Positions 32,156-43,400 of a stretch of DNA of 64,000 nt are shown piece by piece. The notes under the pieces are model-generated. The model had not been told where the DNA came from. It searched no databases and saw nothing but the letters and a program-made list of their open reading frames with translations. The position numbers were made by a program, and so were the translations under genes. The DNA is from Echiichthys vipera. Its lineage: Eukaryota > Chordata > Actinopteri > Perciformes > Trachinidae. The stretch covers positions 17,167,387-17,231,386 of the forward strand of contig OY829651.1 in the NCBI GenBank assembly GCA_963691815.1. The letters run 5' to 3'. Positions within the stretch are counted from its first letter, which is position 1. Every line of letters begins with the position of its first letter.

Positions 32156-35100
32156 TTAGAAGTTCAGTTTCTCCGAAGTGTAAACACTACAGGATTCAGA
32201 AGCGTCTGTGTCTAGTGGCAGTGTGGCAAAATATCCTTGTGATTTGCTCAACCTTTTTTTATCTCCATCTTTCTTAATCAGGAATTGAACGCAGTCCTCG
32301 GAGGAGTGAAGGCAGTCTGAAGCCCCGGGCACCGAAAAGGAAATCCTTCTCTCCTCCTCATTGTTGTGAGATGTGTCCCGCTACAAAGGAATAAAAACAC
32401 ATGTTCAAAAAATATTTTATCCTGTGACATACAAATACTCCCCGTTGGAGTTGAAGTATTACCTCAGTGGTCGGATTATGACAAGGGGAGCTCCAGGTTG
32501 CCGATGTGTTTGCTTCCTGGTTCTCAGCTCTATGAGTTCCTACGGTAACTGGGCTGTAACCCTGGAAACACAAATGCCAGCACACAAGCACATATGGTAC
32601 ATGACAGACACAAGGCTATTTGACAGCTCTAAACAAAAACACACTTATCACACATTTAATTCAGTTAATGACCCTCACAGTATGAGTAGGGCTGGCTCTT
32701 GGGGTCAATTTTCCTCTTGGTGTTCCAGGATGCTGAGAGTGGCTGTAGTAGTCTGAGCGCTGAGGACTGGGCTGGCTGTAATCCTGCACAGACAAACAAC
32801 AGATACATAACAGCTTCCATTCAATGCCATCCTGGCTCTACAACGATGGAACGATCTCCCCGCTGACATCAGCACAGCAGAAACCCTACACATCTTCCAT
32901 TGCAGACTTAAAAACTTACCCGTTCAGAACATAGAAAATAAAAAATAAGAACTTATTTTAAAGAAACCTATATACAGTCCTATATACATGCATTAATAGA
33001 GAGATCGGCTGCCCCCTGAGAAGCGCCCAGAGCAGTTTTTTTGGAGCTCGGTGCCTATTCAAGGGCACCTCGGCAGTGAAGTGGCACCTCTCCAGCCATC
33101 AGCTCATCCTCCTCTCTTGGTCCGTAAGGGAACTTAAACTGGCGTCCTTTCAGTTCCCAAGCCAAGACTTAGCGAGCCTCGTGAGACCATCCTGGTCTTG
33201 CAAGCTCCATTGTATTTTACTCACAGATCAGTCTGGTAACATGGATGGAGAAACTTTAGAGCTGGTTACCACGCGAACGTCCAGTCAGCGTTAGTTTTGA
33301 GGCAGGTTTAAGTGTGATGCAACGCATTCAAATCTGACCTGATGTAGACACATTTTCAAAGAGGGTAGCCGTAATTCTGATAGCTGCTCGCTAACACTTT
33401 TGTCTCTTGGATCCTTCTGTTGGAATATGGGCTGAGCACCGGAAATTATGCCTTTTATCTGTGAATTTACATTACACAAACGGCAAATATCCTCTACCCA
33501 CATGTTTTTACTTTCTGAGCTTTGCCTCGACGCTGTTAGTATGTCATACTCTTTGTTGATGTGACTGGTGATTAATCACCAACATAGATGGTATTATACA
33601 GATGGTTTATCCAGTATAAATACTATAAAAAAAAGTTTTTTTTCGCTCCTTCGCAAAATATCTCCAAACGCCACTGCCACCCCATAGACTATTCCCTGAC
33701 CAGAAACCGACCCCGGGCCACAGCGGTGAGAGCGCCAAATCCCAACCACTAGACCACCAGGGAGTGGGTTTAAGTATGTGGCTCTTAACTGGATGGGTGA
33801 AAAAGCATTCTTTCATAAAATATTCCCTCACTTGGTGTTTTGATGATGCTTTTTATCTTTACATCTCCTAAAGGTGTCTCATTGGGTCTGGAGACTGTGA
33901 AGGTCATAACATATGAACCTCCTCTTTTCCTTAACCATCCAACCATCCTGTGATCCCTTGCACCCTGCACTCATTTAGTCAGGTTTATCATTTAATGTGT
34001 CACCTGTCTGTCGGTTTCAGTTGACCTCAGCATTTTGGCTCAACAAAAAAAGGCCCCAGAAGGCTTGATCCACATGTTATAATACGACACATGGATCCAA
34101 AAATGATGGTAGCTTTGCCAAAGGGATTAAGTCACATATACAGTAAAGCTCCAGAAACCTAGATTTATAAATCCATTCGTCCTGTACTGTCCCTGTTAAT
34201 GCCACATGGTTATTTAATCTGCTCCATAAAGACCACATGGTGTACATTATCTAATAACATACTGTACACCACTTCTTCTACGCTGACCTGCACACACCCC
34301 AACCTCCTTTTTTATTATTTTAATTTCTATGCATTTCATTTTGTTTTTGAATTTTATCTATTCTTTTATGTATTTATAACAAGTGAAAACAGCTTGAAAC
34401 CACATTAAGACCAAGTAACTGTTAAAATGTGAAATAGTATTGCACTGTTTTAGATGAAGAGATCAAAATAAAACATTAATTTAACAAAATTGTGTAAGAT
34501 GACTATCTTTTATATAAATACTACTGAGTACTAAAATGAGCAGATTTATTTTTGACAAGGAGCTCAGAGTATAGACCTCATATATTCTCCAACCTGCACA
34601 GCTATCTCAGCAAGTCGGCCACTGACCGAGTTCTCCATATTTCCTCACCTGTATGTTGACCCTCGGAGGGTCAGCTGGTGGCGTGCGGTTTGCTCTGAGG
34701 CCAGCGATGATCTGTGACAGGCTGCAGTACGGGTATCGCCTCATGAACAGGACGAAAGCAGCCAGGGACAGAAACATACCAGAAGGGACAGTGATGGACT
34801 TGAGGAGTGATCGCCATCTGCCTGACTTCTCTGGAGAGAGACACAGAGATGGGACAGATATCAGAATTAATGTGAGGAAGTGAAGAATTCAGATGTGAAA
34901 AAAGCAAACAAAGATCATTTAAATGCATGCTGTTCCTCACCGATCACCTGCAGCCAGGTGGAGGACACCAGGTTGCCATCCCCATCTCTGATTTCATACA
35001 CCCCGGTATGCCTTAAGGTCAGACTCTCTATGATGACCACGTTGATGGTGCCGTTCCTGCCTACAGAGATGAGGCCCCTGTAGCGCAGGTCACGGTCTGT

Positions 35101-38100
35101 TATATGGCCCTCGCGGATCAGCTGCGCCGGGCCACGAGAGGATTTGGGTTCAAATCCCAGGGAGGAATGGTCAGGGTATCGGGTGGGGGTAAAAATGAGG
35201 TGGGCATGAGGGACAGGAAGAAAGAGGGGCAGATTTAGAGACTCCTTGATGAAGCGGGTGACATTGAAGGAGTGCCCTGCACGCACATGCAGGATCATGA
35301 ACACAAAGACAGGGGTGCAGAATGAAAGGAATGAGACATTATGAGAAGGTGTCAGGTGGAAAGGGGAAAAATAAAATGTTAATATTAAAAATGATCAGTC
35401 AGCTTCCTGAACCTCATCCTGTCATCTTCTCTCTGTACTCACCGCTGACAGTGAGGGTGCTGCGGGACAGGACCTTCCCCACGCTGTCTATCACGGTGTA
35501 GTTGCCTTGATCCGCTTGAGTCACTCTCTCGGCCACCCAGAACTTCCCGCCCCGCAGCAGCCGCCCCCGGCCCGCATCGCTGGTTTCAGGATCCGTTCGG
35601 TTCCACAGCACAACTGGCATGGCCTCTGGTGGAGCGCCCCGGGGAGAAAACTCCAGTAGAAAGCCATCGTCAGGGATGATGTGCTCAAATTTCTCCCCAT
35701 AGTTTCTGTGGTAGTACTGAATACATTCTGAAGCAGGAGGAAAGGGGTGAAGGATGAGAGAGAGGAAGAAGGAATGATCATCAGAGGTTGAAGGTTACTG
35801 CATTTACTCCAGCGATGTTATTAAGTACAATTGTGAGGTACAATAGTTGAGTGTTACAGCTGTATGCTACTTTATTGGCCTAACTCGTCAGAAGGTTCGC
35901 GTGACGCGTGAACCCGCTATTCTTTTTGCGTGATCTCATTACATCTCGTTAGAATTCAGCCACTCTGCAAGGTAAACTCTAAACTTTTAAGAGTTATATT
36001 AAATATTGTTGTTTTTACTACACTACAGTTGTAGTTACATATCCCTTTTCAGACTGAGATTTTCCATAAACAGCACATGATTGTTCTGGCTGGTTTATTA
36101 TTTGGCTGTACCCATTTAGTCATATTATCCACTTTACTATCGATTATTTAACAAAAATCTGACCGTGTAAATATTTAACCAAAGCCCAATAGTCAACCAC
36201 ACAATATCGTTGCAGTACTGATATTGAGGTATTTGGACCAAGATATCTTGATATTTAAAGTAATTAAAACTAGCTCCACCTCCCCCAGCTACAATGGTTC
36301 AATTCTGCTGTCGCAGTTTTAACAATCTAAAAATGCAAAACCTATCAGTTACTACAGAGGACAGTAGGAGTACTTTTACTTTTCAAGTCAGTTCAGTTCA
36401 ATCTCATTTATAGTGTCAAATCATAAAACAATTTATTTCAGGACACTTTACATAAAGAGTAAGTCAATACCACATTTAATTCCCCCATGAGCAAACAGCA
36501 AGTGATACTTTGAGAAAGTTTTGTTGATAATGCATTTGCTCTTTTACCTTTAATGTACTATTTTCAGAGAAAAAAAGAATATGCTATGATATCTTAAATA
36601 TGTGGGTTTACATGGGTGAGTGGAGAGAAGTCTGTATCCTCTCTAGTGTGTGTACAAGGGGATGTTTTCTTCTGCTGCTGATAACAGGACGTTGGTCCTT
36701 AGGAGGGTTGTGCTATAATATGTGATACACTTGCTGGTGTCTTTGACCATGACATGCCGAAGCTTCTCTGATCAGATTTGTGGTCATAAAACTTTATATT
36801 CGAGTAAGATCAACTGAGACCCTAGAGTTATTTCTTTATGCATCATCTGGAGGGATTTTCAACATGTACAAGTTTTCGTCATCAACTATTATCTACTACT
36901 ATCAAAGAGGCCGGTGATGAATTATGAAAAGAAACAGGGATAGACTTCAGGAAAAACAATCGTACCTGAAACAGTCAAACGAAGAGTCTCGTAGGTAAAT
37001 CCAGTCAGAGACAGTTTGATGGCGTAAAGTCCCTGATCGCCATGAGTCACTTCTCTCAGGACAAGCATCTTATCTCTGGTCCACTCAAACCGCCGGTCCT
37101 TTACCTGCAGTTGCACAGTAAACACGTTTTGGAAATCTGTACACGCACATAAAAAAAAAAAAAAACTGACACACTTCTTCCACTCACAATGGTTTTGTCC
37201 AGCAGGACGCTTCTGGGCCCCTCAGGGTATGGCGTAAAAGTCACCGTTCTGGATGTCGAGTACACCGGCAGACGAAATTCTCTACCGGCGCACACCGTCT
37301 GGGCTTCTTCTCTTTCGCCTGTAGAAGACAAGAAAGTCAGCAACCTCCTCAGAGAAAATGTTTTGTAGATGAAGGATGTGTGATGAACCGTGGCATGTGA
37401 CTCACCCAGCACGACCCAACCTGTGGGGAGAGCAGAACGAATGTGATTATCGCACACACTGGAATATCGCTGAACAAATGATGGCACTACTTTCTCACAG
37501 AGTTTACAAAGATGTTCGTCTGTTTTTTAGTTTTAAATGTGGTGGTGGCCGACGATCTATTCTCAGACCGCTTTCTTATTTTCAATACACCCCCCCCCCC
37601 CCCCATACATAACCATGATGCTCTCCATTACTTATGTTCCTCTAGGACTAATCCCAATAACACTAACAGAAGCAAATCTAACAGACTGCCTCACTGACAT
37701 TAAATGCTGGATGTCTCAACATGTTTTAAAAATCACTTATGATAAATCAGCCCTAACAAAGTCAGCAAAAGAAACCTTGATGTGTTAATCATTTGAGTGG
37801 ATGTTATTATCCATTAGCTGACGAATCTGGAGTGCAACTTGTTTTTGTTTTTGGAAAATATACGGACCCTCAAATGGACTTTTTGACCTCTGACTTCCTG
37901 GCAAAAGAGCTGCAGATTATCTGGACCATAATCCCTTAATCAACAACAAATTAACATTTAAAACTGTTGATTTGACAGCTTATGTTAAGAGCCCTTTATT
38001 GATTAATCTTTTGCATTTATAATAATTGCACGACCTCATACTGTTGGCTCCTTAGAAAGAGAGAAAGTCTATTTATGCATTGATAAACATGTGTATGACG

Positions 38101-38348
38101 GTTTATCAACACAACTATCTAGATTAGTACCTAATATAAAAAACGGATTCTCACAACCTGGCACTTATGTTTTTCTTAGTGGTGTCTGATAACTGATGAT
38201 GAATTAACAGTTATGCAAGACATTAGTTACAATGTATGAATTATTATAATAATGATTATTAAATGTGGTATTATGAACTGGTTTTAAAGAACTTACCCAC
38301 AGCAAAAGGAAGGACCAAAAGGGCAGTGAGCAGGACACAGGAGGCCAT
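32156..38348 (-). CDS. IgA: unnamed receptor-like protein with three cysteine-poor Ig-like modules
   Basis: Exons: 38297-38348 (ATG), 37406-37420, 37188-37318, 36966-37104, 35443-35727, 34941-35276, 34649-34830, 32679-32783, 32463-32561 and 32156-32380 (stop). They give 522 residues. A hydrophobic signal peptide (MASCVLLTALLVLPFAVG) is followed by a 15-base microexon. Module 1 is split over two exons (VTFTPYP; THGDQGLYAIKL). Modules 2 (LEFSPRG, VLWNRTDPE, QADQGNYTV) and 3 (HLIFTPTRYP, LRHTGVYEIRDGDGN) have one exon each, in phase 1-1. A transmembrane helix follows (SITVPSGMFLSLAAFVLFM). The tail has three phase-0 exons, Tyr/Ser-rich stretches (SDYYSHSQHP) and the end VYTSEKLNF. The position of the F-strand Cys is A, V or E in every module. 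The type I orientation and surface location are inferred. It is a paralogue of IgB and IgC, and I do not recognise a named family. Confidence 0.85.
32790..33130. repeat. Retroelement remnant in IgA intron
   Basis: The phrases CTACAACGATGGAACGATCT and CATCTTCCATTGCAGACTTA resemble the end of a fish retroelement reading frame. CAAGGGCACCTCGGCAGTG nearby is a familiar fish interspersed-repeat phrase. No intact frame is present. Confidence 0.45.
33692..33763 (-). tRNA. tRNA-Glu(CTC)-like sequence, probably a pseudogene
   Basis: Read on the minus strand, 72 bases begin TCCCTGGTGGTCTAGTGGTT and end GGTCAGGGAA, closely matching vertebrate tRNA-Glu. The acceptor stem pairs (one G-U at its base). The anticodon loop CTCTCAC keeps CTC, and its stem pairs through two wobbles. 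The T arm is altered: the expected GGTTCGA B-box core reads GGGTCGG, so TTC-loop positions 54 and 58 are changed. That predicts poor Pol III transcription. A TTTT run lies about 35 bases downstream on the same strand. It sits in an IgA intron in the same orientation. It could instead be the head of a tRNA-derived SINE. Confidence 0.75.
36382..36500. repeat. Fish short interspersed repeat in IgA intron
   Basis: It contains TTATAGTGTCAAATCATAAA, GGACACTTTACATAAAGAG and AATTCCCCCATGAGCAAAC. It is the same family as the copy at 10755-10890 and is non-coding. Confidence 0.6.
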
Positions 38349-40414
38349 CTTCACGTGTGAAGACAGACCAGATTGTTTCATCTACAAACACAGTGGACAC
38401 AGATCGTGATTTCATCCCTGCTCTGAAAACAGGCTACATGAGAGGGAGCTAAAAGACAACAGTGGGGATGTTTCCTCCACAGAGACACACTGCGCACATC
38501 CAAAACCAGCAATATATATGAATGTCTCAGTGATCCATGTCGCTCTGTCTGCTGTCATGTCAAGTCAGGTGTCCAACATGATGCCCAGCCGACGATTAAT
38601 AATATTTATATTAACAGCGATGAAGCGGACCATCAGGTGGACAGTTATCAATAATGTGAAGATGGTCATATTCTGTGAACTCACCTGCTGGATGTGTGAA
38701 GAAAAAAACCGCCGCACCGCTGAATGTTTGTGAATGTTTATGTGAGCGGGGATAAGAGGATAACGACGTCCTCTGCAGAGCGCGCATGGGCATTGGTCCC
38801 TTTCTCGTACTCACTGCGATGGTGGGTCGGTAGGCTGTATTCTCAGCAGCTCTTTACGCAAGATGCCTCCCACGTTTGCGCTGTTTGTTGTTTTTTTTTT
38901 TGCCATTTTTCTGGGTCTAAATACGCTGTTAAGGCAAAAGAGTGCCCATCTATAACATGGTCTGGTCGTACGTCCAAGTAGGAGTAGTTTGCACAATAGA
39001 GCAGTTTTTCATTGAGCCCCATGTTAAACAGGCCGTCACAGTATAATTAAACCTATTTATGGCTTGTTTACAAAAACATTCTAGTCTGTATGTTTATCTT
39101 CTTATTTTATTAGAGGTTAAAGCGGATGAATAATTAGGGGCGTGGCCTCATTAGTACAGTATGAAGTGGATACAACAGTCTCATCTCGACCAACTAGGCC
39201 ACAGCACAGGAGTGCGTCCGTTATAATAATCTTTCACACTCTATAACAGGCGAGTTATTACTACTTTATTACTGCTACTCTGTTACAAGTAAAAGCCATG
39301 CATTCAAAATCCTACATAAGTACTTACATAATATATTAAGTGTTAGAATCAATTAATTCAGTTTTTAAACATTGTTTTTTTAATGTTTTTTAACTTTTAC
39401 TATTTAATGTTTATTATTTTAACGTTGAATTAACATAGACTTTATGAACATTGAAAAATAAAGAGTTAAATTCAGAGTCAAAACATTCAGATACATAATT
39501 TCAATGCAAACATTTTTTTTATTTGAAAATCCGATGACACAGATTTACTTCCATAATAAATATAAATATAATGAATAAAATATAACGGCTTTTTTCAAAA
39601 ATATAATCTTAAAACCCCAAATCTCTACGAAATAAAGTATATCGCGGAGGGATGTTATTGTTTTTCATTGAAATATCACCTGCTGAACGTTTATCACACA
39701 CACCAGTGGTTCGCAACCTGTTTGACACGTGAGTCCCCTGTAACAGGTTATGTTACTTTTGGTCATGAGCAGTTTAAAAAAGTTTTTTTTTTAAATGTTC
39801 AATTTAAAGTATTGTGTGACCTGAGAGAAAAAAAAAACTCTGGTTGAAAAAAAAACAATTTTACATTGTCATCAGTTTCTTTTACATCCATCATTATTAT
39901 TTCTACATTTTCAATTTATTTAGTTGTTTATGCTCTTTGTCTGACTTTTGCACTATTTATTATTTGTTGTATATTACTTATATTTTTTTTCTGTTCTTTG
40001 TAGCCTACTTGTTGCACGGTAGATCGAAGAGAAACATATTTTTGAGTCCTTAGTATATCTGGCACATATTGCAAAATGAACAATACAGTTGACTTTTGGA
40101 ACCATACCGCCTGATAGATGTGTATGCGCATTTTGCGCGCAAACGGCGCAGTGATGACGCAGACAGAGTGTGAAGCGTGAAGGAAGCCTCGCCCAGTGCT
40201 GTTTTCCTGCCCGGACCGTCCGTGTGACAGTTAACAGGTTGTAACGGAATAGTAACACCCAGGACTGACCGTAACACAGACGGACATTTATCTGCAGTGA
40301 GGAGACAACCGGCCGCCTGTAGTGTTTCACTTCTTGAGCTCGATGTTCACTTTTGCCCTCAGGGTTCAGAGAAACGTTGTCAAAGTTAACACGGTTCTCC
40401 TCTCTCTGCAGGAC
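38349..40414. promoter_or_regulatory. Divergent intergenic region between IgA and IgB
   Basis: This is about 2.07 kb between the IgA ATG (reading left) and the IgB ATG (reading right), so both promoters must lie here. It includes part of a dispersed repeat (38994-39170, related to 55690-55930), AT-rich sequence and a GC-richer stretch at about 40110-40320 just before IgB. CTCTCTCTGCAG before the IgB ATG looks like a splice acceptor, so IgB may have a non-coding first exon in this region. Confidence 0.5.
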
Positions 40415-43400
40415 ATGTTGCTGTTTTACGTGACTGTTGGCTGCGTGTTGCTCGGCGGTGAGTATGAACCGCACAGCCTCACAAAAGAACTGCATGTTTT
40501 GTTCTGACACTTAACCCAGGAGCTTTTCCTGTTCTGTTATGAAAAGGAAGTCTCCGCTCCTCATATCCGCGGGCTGTGACCTACAAAATATGCCAATTAT
40601 GTGAACTGTGTTAGTGCGTGTACAGCTCCTATTGTAAAACAACTGCAGTGTGCCAGTCCATGTTTCTGCAAACATATATGGATTATTTTTGTGTTATTTA
40701 TTTAGAGATTCATTTTATTTCATTTCAAGAATTCAGAAAAATGTATTGAAACACACGGATTTACACATTCTGAGCCTCCTACACGTTTCATTACTCTACA
40801 TATTCTTCTACATCAATTTTTTCTCTCACTTTTTTACAGAGCAAGTTAATAATGAGTTTAATTCTGATGTTTGAGTGATTTAAAGGGGAAAATGGTCAAT
40901 GTTTTTGATACAAAGTAAAATTAAATTACTGCGGAAGTAGCCCAGGGACATTGAGATTGCATCATTGTATCATTTTATCATTTTACTATTTTATCATTGT
41001 ATCATTGCATCATGTATCATTTAAAAAGAAAAAAGTGGCGTCATTTTTACTGATGACATGATATTGCATAAGGCACACTTTCACTCTTTTGTGGGCACAG
41101 GAACAAAAAAAAAGATGCAAAATATCAATTTACATCTGCAGCTATTATCACACTCACAAACATACTCGATAATTCACACGTTTTCAGTGTTATGTGTGAT
41201 ATTTAATGTTTTATTAATGGCAGTGGCTTGCCTTTTCCACATGTCCTCAAATGTTTTGTGTCTGACTTCTCTTAATATTCCCTCCCTCTATCTCTTCTTC
41301 ACTGATTGAAGGCTCATCTGCTCAGTTAGAAGAAAAAAGGGAGTGCTTTGGTAGAAGTGTGACATTTCCATTTGATTATTCACCACCCGTTTTCAAGGGA
41401 AAGATGTACTTCACTCCGACGAAAGGGTTTTCCAGGAAGCTAATGATGGATCAGGGGGAGGTGAGCAGCTTTTGGTGCTATAATTTATACTGTTATCAAT
41501 ATCTCTAAATGGCATTCATGCATGGCAAAATCTGGAATAGATCAAAAGTAAGAAGTATGAATGAAAATATTCGTCTCTCTGTCCTGAATAAATATGTTTG
41601 TCTTGTCCTCTGATTCAGGCAAAGGATCCACGCCTCAAAGTTAACTATGGCTCACTTAAACTCACAGATTTGACAGAAAGCGATGCCGGGATGTTTTTCG
41701 TATTATACGATGATGAATCGCAATATATTATCTTCAAATTGATAATTAGGGGTGAGAAAATGGGAAACCATTCCTTCAGAAAACCTTTGTTGAAATAAGT
41801 ATTTCTGTGAGGTATGTGCAATAAGTCTTCCCTCTTTTTTTTCAGATTGTGATGATGAGTTCACTAGGTATCACGGGGACAGTTACTCCTATAAGGTTCC
41901 CAGACGGGCTGAATTCTTGGAGTTCACTCCCATCGACAGTGCGCACTTGCGGAAGGTCCTGTGGAACCGCACAGACCCTGAGGTCAGCAGGCAAAGCAGA
42001 GGGCAGATGAACAATAGAGTCTGGGAGATTATGAACCTCAGTCAAGGAGACGATGGCTACTACACCTTCAGGGACAAAGACAACTCTTTTCTGTCTAGGA
42101 TACAGATCAGCGTGCATGGTGATGTTAGGAACTTGATAGAAGCTGCATGTTAGCCATTTAGACGGCTGTGTATCTGATAACATGTTCTCATACAATATAT
42201 CTTTTATCACACAGCAAAATATATAGCCTTCGATAAAAATGTGGGCCAGTGGATCCTTATCCAATATCCTCGTGCTGATGTCCCGTGGACTTTGATCTTT
42301 ACACCGGAGGCGGGTCACGAATCCATTGCACTTATGAAAGAGGGAACACCGATCGCTTTGAGTGCAAGGAGCATGGAGGTCACATATGATGGCATAGAAA
42401 TTCCTTTTCTGGAAACCATACACTCTGGCAGCTATATGTTTAGTGACCCGCAAGGCCACGTGGCCAAGGAAGTGACTCTGCGGATAGAGCCAGGTGAGCA
42501 ACAGCACCTTAATTGTAAAAATATTTTAAGAAACCCGCTGCTGATGATTTCATATTAACATACCCCCTTCCCCTTCTTCTGCTCCTCCAGAACCAATTCC
42601 TGTCTATGTTTATGCCGCCATTGTTGGCGGGATTGTCTTTGCATTGCTTCTCTGCTTTTGCTGCGTGAAAAAGTGCTGTTGTAAGAAGGGCTCTTCCAAA
42701 AGGGATAATTCCGCTCCTCGGACCGCAGCTGCACCTGCTGTGTATTACCATGTAAGTACTTCCTCAAATACAGACATTCAGACCAACCGATCATAGACCT
42801 TTTCAATGGGATTCCATCGATAGGCAACAACCTGGGTCCTTGTAAACTTCCTGTCGGCAGCTGTCATTCATATTCTGGATGTTAAGTCTGACGTAACACC
42901 CTTCCAAATTACGATTTCTGAATCCATATGTCCGTTAAAACAAAAAACAAAACAACAGCCAAACATGCGACAATTACGATCACCTCTTTTGTCAGTTAGA
43001 CATATTTTTCATCGAAAAGAAAGAGGTTAAATGACAGTTACATTGTTACAAACTCTGTTCTAAACAACGGGGAACACGGCACTGCTGCGTTGTAGAAATA
43101 CAAGGCTTGGACCCGGAAATCTTATTTTGAAAGGGTGTTACATCACAGCAATAAGGAGATATAAAAGAAGGAACGGTCATGAACATTAGGATGTGGCCGG
43201 GTCTACTGGAGTTGATGGGGCAGACAAGTCCCACTGTTATCCATCATACCCTTGCTGTTTAATGTTTAACTGAACAATGCTTCCACAGAAGAAAACACAC
43301 AGTGTGATGTTGTGATGTTTTTTTTACCTCAATGTGCACATTTGTTTTCCTTGTTGTTGGTCTCCAAACAGATCATGGCTCTGCTGCAGCAGCTGCATAC

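Noticed and set aside
40322..40414. Upstream in-frame ATG extending IgB by 31 residues
   Set aside because: The extension is not signal-peptide-like, and CTCTCTCTGCAG just before 40412 looks like a splice acceptor. The ATG at 40415 gives a clean signal peptide. It cannot be excluded without RNA data.
41842..42507. 221-codon open frame on the minus strand
   Set aside because: It runs antisense across two IgB exons and their intron, which have consistent phases, splice sites and paralogues. It has no recognisable domain, so it is a shadow frame.
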